This document shows, piece after piece, positions 9,891 to 17,596 of a stretch of DNA of 64,000 nucleotides. Position numbers and translations under genes: made by a program. The stretch's first letter is position 1. Every line of letters begins with the position of its first letter. A model generated the notes under the pieces. That model was not told the origin of the DNA, ran no database searches, and saw only the letters and a list, made by a program, of their open reading frames with translations. This DNA is from Sandaracinaceae bacterium (GTDB taxonomy: Bacteria > Myxococcota_A > Polyangia > Polyangiales > Houyiibacteriaceae). The stretch covers positions 1,525,079 through 1,589,078 of the forward strand of contig JACKEI010000002.1 in NCBI GenBank assembly GCA_020633075.1, read 5' to 3'.

Positions 9891-10697
9891 TCACTTGCCC
9901 GTGAAGACGGGCTTGCGCTTCTCGAAGAACGCCGTGGGCCCTTCCTTGGCGTCCGCGCTGCGGAACACCGGCGCGCCCAGCTTCTCTTCCTGCTCCAGGG
10001 CCTCGGCCTCGGTCAGACCGTCGCTCTCCACCAGGCTGCGCTTGATCGCGCGCACCGCCAGCGGCCCGCACGCCGCGACACGCGCCGCGAGCTCACGCGC
10101 CTTGTCGAGGGCTTGCCCGTCCTCGACGACGTAGTTGATCAGGCCCCAGCGCTCGGCCGTCTCGGCGTCGATGCGGCGCGCGGCGAGCAGCATCTCCGCG
10201 GCGCGCGCGTAGCCGATCTGGCGGCGCAGGCGGATCGTCGACCCACCCAGCGGGAACAGCCCCAGCGCGGCCTCCGTGACGCCGAAGACCGCGCTCTTGC
10301 CCGCCACGCGCAGGTCTGTCCCTTGCAAGATCTCCGTGCCACCGGCCACCGCGAAGCCCTCCACCGCGGCGATGACCGGCACCGCCGGCCGGTACTCGCG
10401 CAGCAGCGCCTTCCAGTGGATGCGGGGCTCGGTCTTGAAGCGCTCCTGCAGCATCAGGGTCCGCTCGTCCTTCTGACCCAGCTGGTTCTCCTTGAGATCC
10501 GAGCCCGCGCAGAAGTGCCCGCCCGCGCCGGTCAGGATGATGGCGCGCACCTCGGCGTCGTCGTCACACATCTGGAAGGCGTCCGCCATGGCGATCAGCA
10601 TCTCCAGGCCGAAGGCGTTGCGCTTCTCGGGGCGGTTCATCGTCAGCGTGACGACGTGGCCGTCGCGCTCGATTGTGAGTTGGTCGGATTCGAACAC
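9891..10697 (-). CDS. Enoyl-CoA hydratase/isomerase (crotonase) family protein
   Basis: The 268-residue protein is a full-length crotonase fold. It has the N-terminal strand pattern VTLTMNRPEKRNAF, the oxyanion-hole segment GAGGHFCAGSDLKE, the second CoA-binding segment VIAAVEGFAVAGGTE and the helix FGVTEAALGLFPLGG. Such enzymes act on acyl-CoA thioesters in beta-oxidation or related pathways. The exact substrate cannot be read from the sequence. The start is a GTG at 10697 with GGAGA seven bases upstream. It is a lone gene, with no acyl-CoA dehydrogenase or ligase next to it. A second crotonase lies at 25625. Confidence 0.9.
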   Translation of the reverse strand: MFESDQLTIERDGHVVTLTMNRPEKRNAFGLEMLIAMADAFQMCDDDAEVRAIILTGAGGHFCAGSDLKENQLGQKDERTLMLQERFKTEPRIHWKALLREYRPAVPVIAAVEGFAVAGGTEILQGTDLRVAGKSAVFGVTEAALGLFPLGGSTIRLRRQIGYARAAEMLLAARRIDAETAERWGLINYVVEDGQALDKARELAARVAACGPLAVRAIKRSLVESDGLTEAEALEQEEKLGAPVFRSADAKEGPTAFFEKRKPVFTGK

Positions 10698-10809
10698 GCT
10701 GTTCTCCGCAGCACACCCGAGCGCGGCATCGGGCGTGGGTGCCCATGAGACCGTCGGGACTAGAACGTGTTCTACATCGAGGTCGGCGCGCGATCAAGCT
10801 CGGCGCGCG

Positions 10810-13800
10810 TCAAGGCTCGGGCCGCGGCGGGCCAATCCAGATCCCGAGGAAGGCGTCTGGGTGCCGCACCCCGAAAGCGCGCAGGTCGTGCCGCGCCTGG
10901 TCGAGGAAGGTGGCGCCGGCGTCCCCGCCGAGCGCCACGCCATGCGCCGCGCGCGTCACGGTCGCGATGGTGGCCATCCCCCGGCGCCGCAGCTCCGCCT
11001 CCGCTTCGTGCAGCGCGACCATGGCCTCCGTCTCGTGCCGACGCTCGATGAGCGCCAACCCGTCCAGCAGGCGCGCGAGCACGTGGTGTGTGGGAGCGAC
11101 GTGCGACCGGATGGCGGCGGCGGTCTTGTCCACGCTCGCCAGCGCCTGCCGACTGCGGATGGCCGCGCGGCCCATGCGCGCGGTCGCCAAGCTGGACAGG
11201 GCGCGGGCCACCATGAACTCGACGTCCAAGTGCTGGATCCCGAGGCGCGTCCTCGCCCCGTCACCGCCCGGCAAGGCCGCTGCGGCGCGCTCGGCGCGCT
11301 CGGCGTCGCCCCGATACAGCTCGGCGTAGACGGTGGCCACGTCGGACAGCGCGCAGGGCAGCGGCGCGGTCGCCCGGTCCCACACGCTGCGCGCGCGCTC
11401 GGCGCGCCGCACCACCTCCTCGGCGTCGCCCTCCGCCAGCTTGGCGAGCGCGCAGCTGCCCGTGGTCAGGGTGGTCTCGAAGAAGCGGTCCGCCCGCGGC
11501 TCGACGTCGGACAGGAGCGCCTGGATGCGCGTGGACATCGTCCGCAGCTCACCCAGCTGCGCCATGGCCCAGAGCATGTACGTCTCGGCGACGGCGACCT
11601 CCCACGCTTGCGCGGGCCCCTTCTCGCGGGCGATGCGCAGCGCGCGCGCGAGCTGGCCGCGGGCCATGGGGTACTCCCCGGCCGCTGCGCTCAGCACGCC
11701 TCGCACCAGCGGCTGGAGCACGGCGGCGCGTGCCTGGGACTCGGCGTCGCCGGGCGTCAGGCCGACGGCACGCACCAACAGGGCCTCCACGTCGCGCTGT
11801 GCGCTGCGTCCCCGCAGCCCGGTCATGAAGGCCTCGGCCCAGAGCGACCGCGCGAGGCGCTTGGGCTCACCGAGGCGGCGCGCGTAGCGCTGGTGGCGCA
11901 GCTGCAGCCAGCCGGCTCGGGTGGGGTCGATCAGCGCCAGGCCGGTGACCGCCTCCCAGTGGGTGTCGATCAGCTCGGGGAGCGGGCTCTCGACGCCCCC
12001 AGCGACCAAGGGGAGGCCCTCGCGCAGCACACGCCGGGAGCGCTCCGTCGCAGCGGCCACCACGCGCGCCACCAGGCTGTCCGGCGCGTCGAGGGATTCC
12101 GCTCCCAAGAGCGTCAGCTGCGCGTTCATGGCGGTCTCTCCCTCTTCGAGGTAGCCGCTCCGGAGCAAGTGCCCCGCGCCTATCCGCCGGCACTCGTGGG
12201 CGAGGCTCTCGGTGGGCGCCGAGTCGGCGGCGCGCACGAACGCGCGGCCTGCTTCGGCTCCGCGCCCGGCCAGGCCGAGCGCCTCGGCCAGCTTGCGGCG
12301 CACGTCGAAGGTCACCTCGTCGTGGGGCAGCAGCTGGACCGCCATCTGCGCGAAGCGTGCGGCGCGCTCGAAGCGCAGGGACGCGCGCGCCCCGTTGGCG
12401 GCGGCCAGCGCGTGCTTCGCGGCGAGGCTGTGCATGCCCGCAGCGCGCGCGTGAAAGAGCAGCGTCTCGTAGTCGGCGGGGCGCTCCGCGCTCACGGCCT
12501 CGTGCAGCGCCTGGTGCATCTTCACGCGCTCTTCGGGCGCCATGCGTGCGCGGAGGGTGGCGCGGATGCGGTCGTCCGTGACCTCGATGCGGAGGTGCTC
12601 TCCGACCGGGATGGCCTTGACCAGGTCACGGCGCTGCAAGATGGCCAGCGCGCGCGTGAGGTCGGACAGGCCGCCTAGCGCGCGATCGAGGACGCCCAGC
12701 GTCTCTCGGTGCGTCGCCAGCGCCACGGCGGTGAGCAGGCCGCGAGCGTCATCGCTCAGCCGCGCGAGGCGCGCTTCGAGCATGTCGACCTCGGTGGCTT
12801 CGCCCTCGACGCTCGCCGTGCGTGACTCGCTCAGGACGCCGTGCGCGAGCGACCGGAGTGTGCCCGGGACGCCGCCCGACCGGGCCGCGAGCTCGCGCGC
12901 TCCGGTGTCGCCTCCGAGCCACGCGCGCGCCACGCGGATCGCGTCCTCGGCGGGGAGTGGACCCAGCTCGACCAGGGTCACGCCACCGAAGGCCTCCGGT
13001 CGGCGCGTCATGACCTGGAGGATGGGTACGTCGTCACTCGTCCGGGAGTGGTGCAGCGCCCCCACGAACAGCATGGGGCCAGCCGCCGGGTGTCCGAGCA
13101 GGGCGCTCAAGATGGGGAGGCTCTCTTCGTCGCCCCACTGCAGGTCGTCCACGATCACCACCCACGGCTTCCCCTGGCTGGTCGCGTCGAACAGGCGCCG
13201 CAGGGCGCCCAGGGCGCCTCGGCGGAGCTCACGGGGGTCGAGGGTGCTCGGGCTGCTGGTGCGCGCGCCGGGCTCCCGAGACAGCGCAGGCACGCGCGCG
13301 AGCATCGGGAAGAGCACCAAGAGCGGGGCGACCTCCTCGGGGTCGAGCGCGCGGGCGACCTCCTCTTCGAACGAGCGGAGGTGCGTCGCGAAGGCGTCCA
13401 TCACCTCGTCGAGCGCGCGGTGCGGGACGAATTCCCGCTCGTAGCAGCTACCCGTCAGCACGTTCGCGACCTCGCTCGCGAGCAGCTCGTCCGCGAAGTG
13501 CCGCAGCAGCGCCGACTTGCCGATGCCCGCCGCCCCTTGGACCAGCAGGGTGTGACCCCGCCCCGAGCGCCTCACGCCATCGAGGGCGCTTCGCATCGTG
13601 GCGAGGGAGGCGTCGCGGCCCTCGAGGGGAGGATCGGCTACCAAGGGCGCCGGCCCCAGCGTCTCGCCCAGCGCGGCGCGCACCTCGCTCGCCGTCGGAC
13701 GCGCGCCCGGGTCGATGGCCAACAGGCGCATCGCAAGCTGCTCCAGGTCGGCGGGGAGGGGGCGGCCGGCGAGCTGGCTCGGGGGGACAGGGATCACGCG

Positions 13801-14568
13801 CTGCTTGCGCTGCATGATCTCGTCGGACTCGCCCGCGAAGGGGCGCAGGCCCGCCAGCGCCTCGTAGAGCATGACGCCGACCGCGTACAGGTCCGACGCG
13901 GCCCCGAGCGGCGCCCCGGCGGCCTGCTCGGGGGACATGTAGGCAGGGGTGCCGACGATGGCGCTCCCTCCCGCCGCGGCTTGCATCTCCGTGACCAGCC
14001 CGAAGTCGCACACCACCACCCGCCCGCCGCGCGTCACCAGCACGTTGGAGGGCTTGATGTCGCGGTGCAGGCGCGCGGAGCGATGCACCACGTCCAGCCC
14101 CAGGACGAGCTGTCCCAGGGCGTCGCGCAAGCGCCCCTCGTCCAGCACGCCCGTGTCGATGCTCAGCGGTGACGAGCCCGAGCCCGTGGGAGTGGGGTCC
14201 GAGTCCGCGCTGCCTCCCGTGTCCCGGCTCGCGTCATGGTGCGCACGGTATCCGGGCCGCACCCACTCGAGGAAGTTCTCACCGTCGATGCACTCCATCG
14301 TGAGCAGCCACTCTCCGTCCCAGTAGAGCAGCTCGTGCAGCTGCAGCAGGTTGGGGTGCAGCAGACGGTTCAGCGCGCGGAACTCCCGCTTGAGCCCGGC
14401 GACGGCGTCGGGGTTGGGCTCCCGCAGGCCCTTCACGGCCACCACGGCGTTGCGCTCGTGGTCGAAGGTTCGGTACACGGTGCCGCCGGCCCCCTTGCCG
14501 ATGACCTCGGGATTCGCGAAGCGACGCCCGCGGACGCTGCTCAGCCAGCGCGGTGCCTGCGCGCTCAT
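10810..14568 (-). CDS. Ser/Thr kinase fused to AAA-type ATPase and helical repeats
   Basis: This 1252-residue regulator has three parts. Residues about 15-305 are a Hanks kinase (GKGAGGTVY, HRDIKPSNVL, CDFGLV, SPEQ) with a Ser/Thr/Gly/Asp-rich insert before the catalytic loop. Residues about 320-650 form a STAND/AAA_16-like NTPase with Walker A GAAGIGKS and Walker B VVIVDDLQWGDEES. The rest is an Ala/Leu/Arg-rich all-helical region that looks like degenerate TPR repeats. The same layout is common in myxobacterial signalling proteins, which are thought to integrate ligand or partner binding with phosphorylation. The ATG at 14568 lies 28 bases after the stop of the next kinase gene (14597), so the two are probably co-transcribed. 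Confidence 0.93.
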   Translation of the reverse strand: MSAQAPRWLSSVRGRRFANPEVIGKGAGGTVYRTFDHERNAVVAVKGLREPNPDAVAGLKREFRALNRLLHPNLLQLHELLYWDGEWLLTMECIDGENFLEWVRPGYRAHHDASRDTGGSADSDPTPTGSGSSPLSIDTGVLDEGRLRDALGQLVLGLDVVHRSARLHRDIKPSNVLVTRGGRVVVCDFGLVTEMQAAAGGSAIVGTPAYMSPEQAAGAPLGAASDLYAVGVMLYEALAGLRPFAGESDEIMQRKQRVIPVPPSQLAGRPLPADLEQLAMRLLAIDPGARPTASEVRAALGETLGPAPLVADPPLEGRDASLATMRSALDGVRRSGRGHTLLVQGAAGIGKSALLRHFADELLASEVANVLTGSCYEREFVPHRALDEVMDAFATHLRSFEEEVARALDPEEVAPLLVLFPMLARVPALSREPGARTSSPSTLDPRELRRGALGALRRLFDATSQGKPWVVIVDDLQWGDEESLPILSALLGHPAAGPMLFVGALHHSRTSDDVPILQVMTRRPEAFGGVTLVELGPLPAEDAIRVARAWLGGDTGARELAARSGGVPGTLRSLAHGVLSESRTASVEGEATEVDMLEARLARLSDDARGLLTAVALATHRETLGVLDRALGGLSDLTRALAILQRRDLVKAIPVGEHLRIEVTDDRIRATLRARMAPEERVKMHQALHEAVSAERPADYETLLFHARAAGMHSLAAKHALAAANGARASLRFERAARFAQMAVQLLPHDEVTFDVRRKLAEALGLAGRGAEAGRAFVRAADSAPTESLAHECRRIGAGHLLRSGYLEEGETAMNAQLTLLGAESLDAPDSLVARVVAAATERSRRVLREGLPLVAGGVESPLPELIDTHWEAVTGLALIDPTRAGWLQLRHQRYARRLGEPKRLARSLWAEAFMTGLRGRSAQRDVEALLVRAVGLTPGDAESQARAAVLQPLVRGVLSAAAGEYPMARGQLARALRIAREKGPAQAWEVAVAETYMLWAMAQLGELRTMSTRIQALLSDVEPRADRFFETTLTTGSCALAKLAEGDAEEVVRRAERARSVWDRATAPLPCALSDVATVYAELYRGDAERAERAAAALPGGDGARTRLGIQHLDVEFMVARALSSLATARMGRAAIRSRQALASVDKTAAAIRSHVAPTHHVLARLLDGLALIERRHETEAMVALHEAEAELRRRGMATIATVTRAAHGVALGGDAGATFLDQARHDLRAFGVRHPDAFLGIWIGPPRPEP

Positions 14569-14596
14569 GAGGTCGGGATCCTGCGCGTCATTTCGG

Positions 14597-16234
14597 TCAG
14601 ATCAGCCGCTCGAAGTGGGACCGGAGCGCCGCGATGGGGCGCAGCCGCGTGTTCAGGTCGTGGGAGATGCGCAGCAGGGACGCCTCAGTCTCGGTGCGAG
14701 CTACGCTGCGGTGCGTCGCGTGCACGGACACCTCGGACTGCTGTTTGCGCGCGCTGGCCTCGATCTCCTCTTGCTGGCTGCGCAGCTGCTCCAGCTGAAA
14801 CAGCAGGTCCTTGATGGGCGTCGCCTCCCACGCGCGCAGCCACTCGCCGTAGGACGCCGTCGCTTCGCGCATGCAGGCCAGGATCTCGGCTTCGGGGACG
14901 TGCGGCTGCTCGGACTGCAGGGCCTGCGCGCGCTCGAGCTGCGCGCGCCAGGTGTCGGGGTGGGGGCAGCGCGCGCGGAACTCGGCGCGCGCCTGGCTCA
15001 GGTCCGTAGCCAGCGTGGAGATGGCGCGGCCCAGCTGCGCCCGGCGCGCGCGCAGCTCTTCGTCCAGGTGATCCAGCTGCGCGACCAGCGCGTGGTCCGA
15101 CTTGCGCGCGTCGCGCAGGGCGCGCACCGCGTGCTCCAGGTCGTCCACGCGGCCGCGCAGCTCTTCCGGCTCCCCTGCGGGCCAGCCCACGCGCAGCATG
15201 TCGCGGTAGACGCTCACCCGGCGAGTCCAGGCCTCCAGGTCCAGGTCCTTCGTGTTCGCCTTGGCGCGGTCCATCACGTTGGCGCTCACGCGCCGCTCCA
15301 CGCGTGACTTGTGCGTCGCGAAGGGCAGCAGGCGTCGCTCCACGATGTGCGCGTCGGCCGGCCGGTCGGCGGGGCGCTTGGCGAGCATCTCCTGGACGAG
15401 GCGCGCCAAGCCCTCCGGGCACACCTTCTGTCGCTCCCGCACATCCGGGGGCGCCTGCTCGAGGTGCATGAGCAGGTAGCCCGGCAGCGAGCTGGCCTCG
15501 AAGAGAGGCACGCCGGTCAGCAGCTCGTACAGCACCACGCCCAGTGAGTAGATGTCCGTGGCGGGCGTGTCGGCCTCCCCGCGGAAGCGCTCGGGGGCCA
15601 TGTACTGCGGGCTCCCGACGAAGTGCCCCGCCGCCGTGAGCCGCGCCTCGTCGTTGGCCAGCGCGATCCCGAAGTCCACCAGCTTCACCACCGGCTCACC
15701 GTCTTCGCTGCGACACACGAAGATGTTCTCCGGCTTCACGTCACGGTGCACGACGCCCAGGTCGTGGGCACGCCCCAGCCCGCGGGCCACCTGCAGCCCC
15801 AGGCCTGCGGAGTCGGCCACGCTGAGCTTGGTCTCACGGCGGTAGCGGTCGAGGGGGCTGCCCACCAGCAGCTCGCACACCAGGTAGGGCACGCCGTCCT
15901 CGGTGAGGCCGAAGTCGTACACGTCCACCACGTTGGGATGGGCCACCGTGGCGGCCGCGCGCGCCTCGCGCTCGAGCCGGGTGCGCACCTTGGTGTCGTC
16001 CGCGAAGCGTGGGTGCAGGATCTTGATGGCCACCAGACGGCCGGGCTTCAACGTGTGGGTCGCGGCGTAGACCGTGGCCATGCCACCAGCGCCCACCACG
16101 CGCTCGATGCGATAGCAGCCCCCCACGAGGCTCCCCAGACGCGGGTCCGCCACGTTCTCGAGCGGCGTGCCATCCACCAGGCACACCTTCGCGTTGTCGG
16201 GGTGGTTCAGCCGACAGCTGGGACAGACGAGCAT
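14597..16234 (-). CDS. Ser/Thr protein kinase with N-terminal zinc ribbon
   Basis: The 545-residue protein opens with a zinc-ribbon-like pattern (CPSCRLNHPDNAKVC) and then a kinase domain, about residues 35-300. The domain has GAGGMATVY, the VAIKIL lysine, HRDVKPENIF, DFGIAL and APERF. The C-terminal 230 residues are charged and helical with coiled-coil character (QLEQLRSQQEEIEASARKQ). No transmembrane segment was found, so it should be cytoplasmic. The frame continues upstream to 16624, but that part is the mirror of the divergent gene at 16328 (its His/Asp-rich start reads as poly-Val). The ATG at 16234 before LVCPSC is therefore preferred. It probably lies in one transcript with the kinase-ATPase gene downstream. 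Confidence 0.92.
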   Translation of the reverse strand: MLVCPSCRLNHPDNAKVCLVDGTPLENVADPRLGSLVGGCYRIERVVGAGGMATVYAATHTLKPGRLVAIKILHPRFADDTKVRTRLEREARAAATVAHPNVVDVYDFGLTEDGVPYLVCELLVGSPLDRYRRETKLSVADSAGLGLQVARGLGRAHDLGVVHRDVKPENIFVCRSEDGEPVVKLVDFGIALANDEARLTAAGHFVGSPQYMAPERFRGEADTPATDIYSLGVVLYELLTGVPLFEASSLPGYLLMHLEQAPPDVRERQKVCPEGLARLVQEMLAKRPADRPADAHIVERRLLPFATHKSRVERRVSANVMDRAKANTKDLDLEAWTRRVSVYRDMLRVGWPAGEPEELRGRVDDLEHAVRALRDARKSDHALVAQLDHLDEELRARRAQLGRAISTLATDLSQARAEFRARCPHPDTWRAQLERAQALQSEQPHVPEAEILACMREATASYGEWLRAWEATPIKDLLFQLEQLRSQQEEIEASARKQQSEVSVHATHRSVARTETEASLLRISHDLNTRLRPIAALRSHFERLI

Positions 16235-16327
16235 CGCGGCAAGGATATCAGTCCGGCGCGTTTGGGGGCATTCCCTGCTGCCCCAGCCTGCGACGCACCC
16301 AGAAGCTGCTAGCGTCCGTCGAATTCG

Positions 16328-17329
16328 ATGAGCCCAACCGACCACGACCACGACCACGACGACGGCCACGGCGGCGCGGCGCCCCACGGCACGCTGCAAG
16401 AGCTGTTTCCCGCGCTGACGCGGCCCAAGCCCAGCCTGCCCCTCGAGCCCCTGCACGCCCGCGTGCTGGAGGTGGCCGAGCCCAGCGGGCGCAGCCTGGT
16501 GCTCACCTGTTGGCGCAACCCGGGTGGGGCGGCCTCGCTGCACGCCGGGCTGCGCCCCCGCGTGGAGGCCGCGCTGCTGGCCGAGCTGTGCCGCCCCGCG
16601 ACGGAGCTGCGCGAGCTGACCCAAGAGCTGCGCACGCTGCGGCTGGCGGTGTTCGACACCATCGGCGGGGACGTCCCCGCTGCGCTGCGGGCGTTCGGTC
16701 TACGGGGAGTGCCGCTGGACGACGTGCGCGCCAGCGGAGGCTGGCGTGAGGCGCTGGCGCACCTGCGCGGCGAGGCGCAGCAGCAGGGGCACGTGGTGCC
16801 GGACGAGCCCGTGACCGCCTACGAGGCGGACATCCTGCTCCCCGAGGGGGCGGCTGGCGTGAGGGTGCTGGCGCTCGAGCACGCCTTGCGCGAGCGCCTG
16901 GGAGACGAGGTCTTCGGGGCGCGGCCGGGGGCGCTGTACGCGCACCTGGCGCAGCTCGGGCCCCAGCACCTGCCGCTGACCGCGCCGCTCACGCCCACCT
17001 GCGAGAGCCTACAGCGGCTGGAGCACGAGCTTGTGTCCCTGCGTCCCGGGTTCATCCGCTACATCCCTCCCGCCGTGTTCCAGGCCCTCGCGGACTTCGT
17101 GGCCGTCATCGCCGCGCGTGAGTTCGGCAGGCGCGTGGAGTGGGCCCCCAGCGAGCCCGACGAGTTGGGCCTCACCCCGCCGCCCATGGTCCGCGCGCAC
17201 CTGGACGACGCGTGGGTCCACATCCCCCTGGGCGCCCACCTGCTGCGCTGGTGCCTCATGCCGCTCCAGCCCGGCGAGGTGGTGCCCCCCCTGGCCGACT
17301 GGGTGCTGGACCAGTTCGGGCAGCGCTGA
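16328..17329 (+). CDS. Uncharacterised protein with His/Asp-rich N-terminus
   Basis: I do not recognise this 333-residue protein. Its N-terminus is a His/Asp run (DHDHDHDDGHGG), a possible metal-binding tail. The rest is Leu/Ala/Arg/Glu-rich and soluble, with no membrane segment or known motif. The ATG at 16328 is 93 bases from the divergent kinase start. The stop at 17329 is followed within 16 bases by a small reading frame at 17346, suggesting a two-gene unit. Coding character is strong, with consistent third-position GC and a full-length open frame. No function is proposed. Confidence 0.75.
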   Translation: MSPTDHDHDHDDGHGGAAPHGTLQELFPALTRPKPSLPLEPLHARVLEVAEPSGRSLVLTCWRNPGGAASLHAGLRPRVEAALLAELCRPATELRELTQELRTLRLAVFDTIGGDVPAALRAFGLRGVPLDDVRASGGWREALAHLRGEAQQQGHVVPDEPVTAYEADILLPEGAAGVRVLALEHALRERLGDEVFGARPGALYAHLAQLGPQHLPLTAPLTPTCESLQRLEHELVSLRPGFIRYIPPAVFQALADFVAVIAAREFGRRVEWAPSEPDELGLTPPPMVRAHLDDAWVHIPLGAHLLRWCLMPLQPGEVVPPLADWVLDQFGQR

Positions 17330-17345
17330 GGAGCAAGACCGCCGC

Positions 17346-17561
17346 GTGCCCCTCGACCCGAACGACCTGATCCCCGACGTGCGCGACGGCCTCACGCGCG
17401 TGGAGCGCGTGGTGCTCTACTGCCTGCACGAGACGCAGAAGGAGTTCCCCGGCCGCAACGTGCCCACCGCCACGCTCTACGGGCGCGTGGTGGAGCACGT
17501 GGACCTGAGCGTGCCGCAGTTCCAGAAGATCCTGCAGCGCCTGACGGGCCGCGGGGTGTAG
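17346..17561 (+). CDS. Small uncharacterised protein (71 aa)
   Basis: A GTG at 17346, preceded by GAGGAG at 17328-17333, opens a 71-residue frame. It is acidic at the start (PLDPNDLIPDVRDGL), then helical (RVERVVLYCLHETQKEF), ending VPQFQKILQRLTGRG. The pattern of short amphipathic helices could be a small helix-turn-helix or docking protein, but this is only inference. It follows the 16328 gene by 16 bases and is probably translated with it. It converges on the MopE-like gene that ends at 17597. Confidence 0.6.
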   Translation: MPLDPNDLIPDVRDGLTRVERVVLYCLHETQKEFPGRNVPTATLYGRVVEHVDLSVPQFQKILQRLTGRGV

Positions 17562-17596
17562 CCCCCACGGCCCGCCAGACGGCTGGCCACCACGCC

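Noticed and set aside
16235..16624. N-terminal extension of the zinc-ribbon kinase
   Set aside because: The extension is the mirror of the divergent gene at 16328, including a poly-Val run that is its His/Asp codons reversed. The zinc ribbon begins right after the ATG at 16234.
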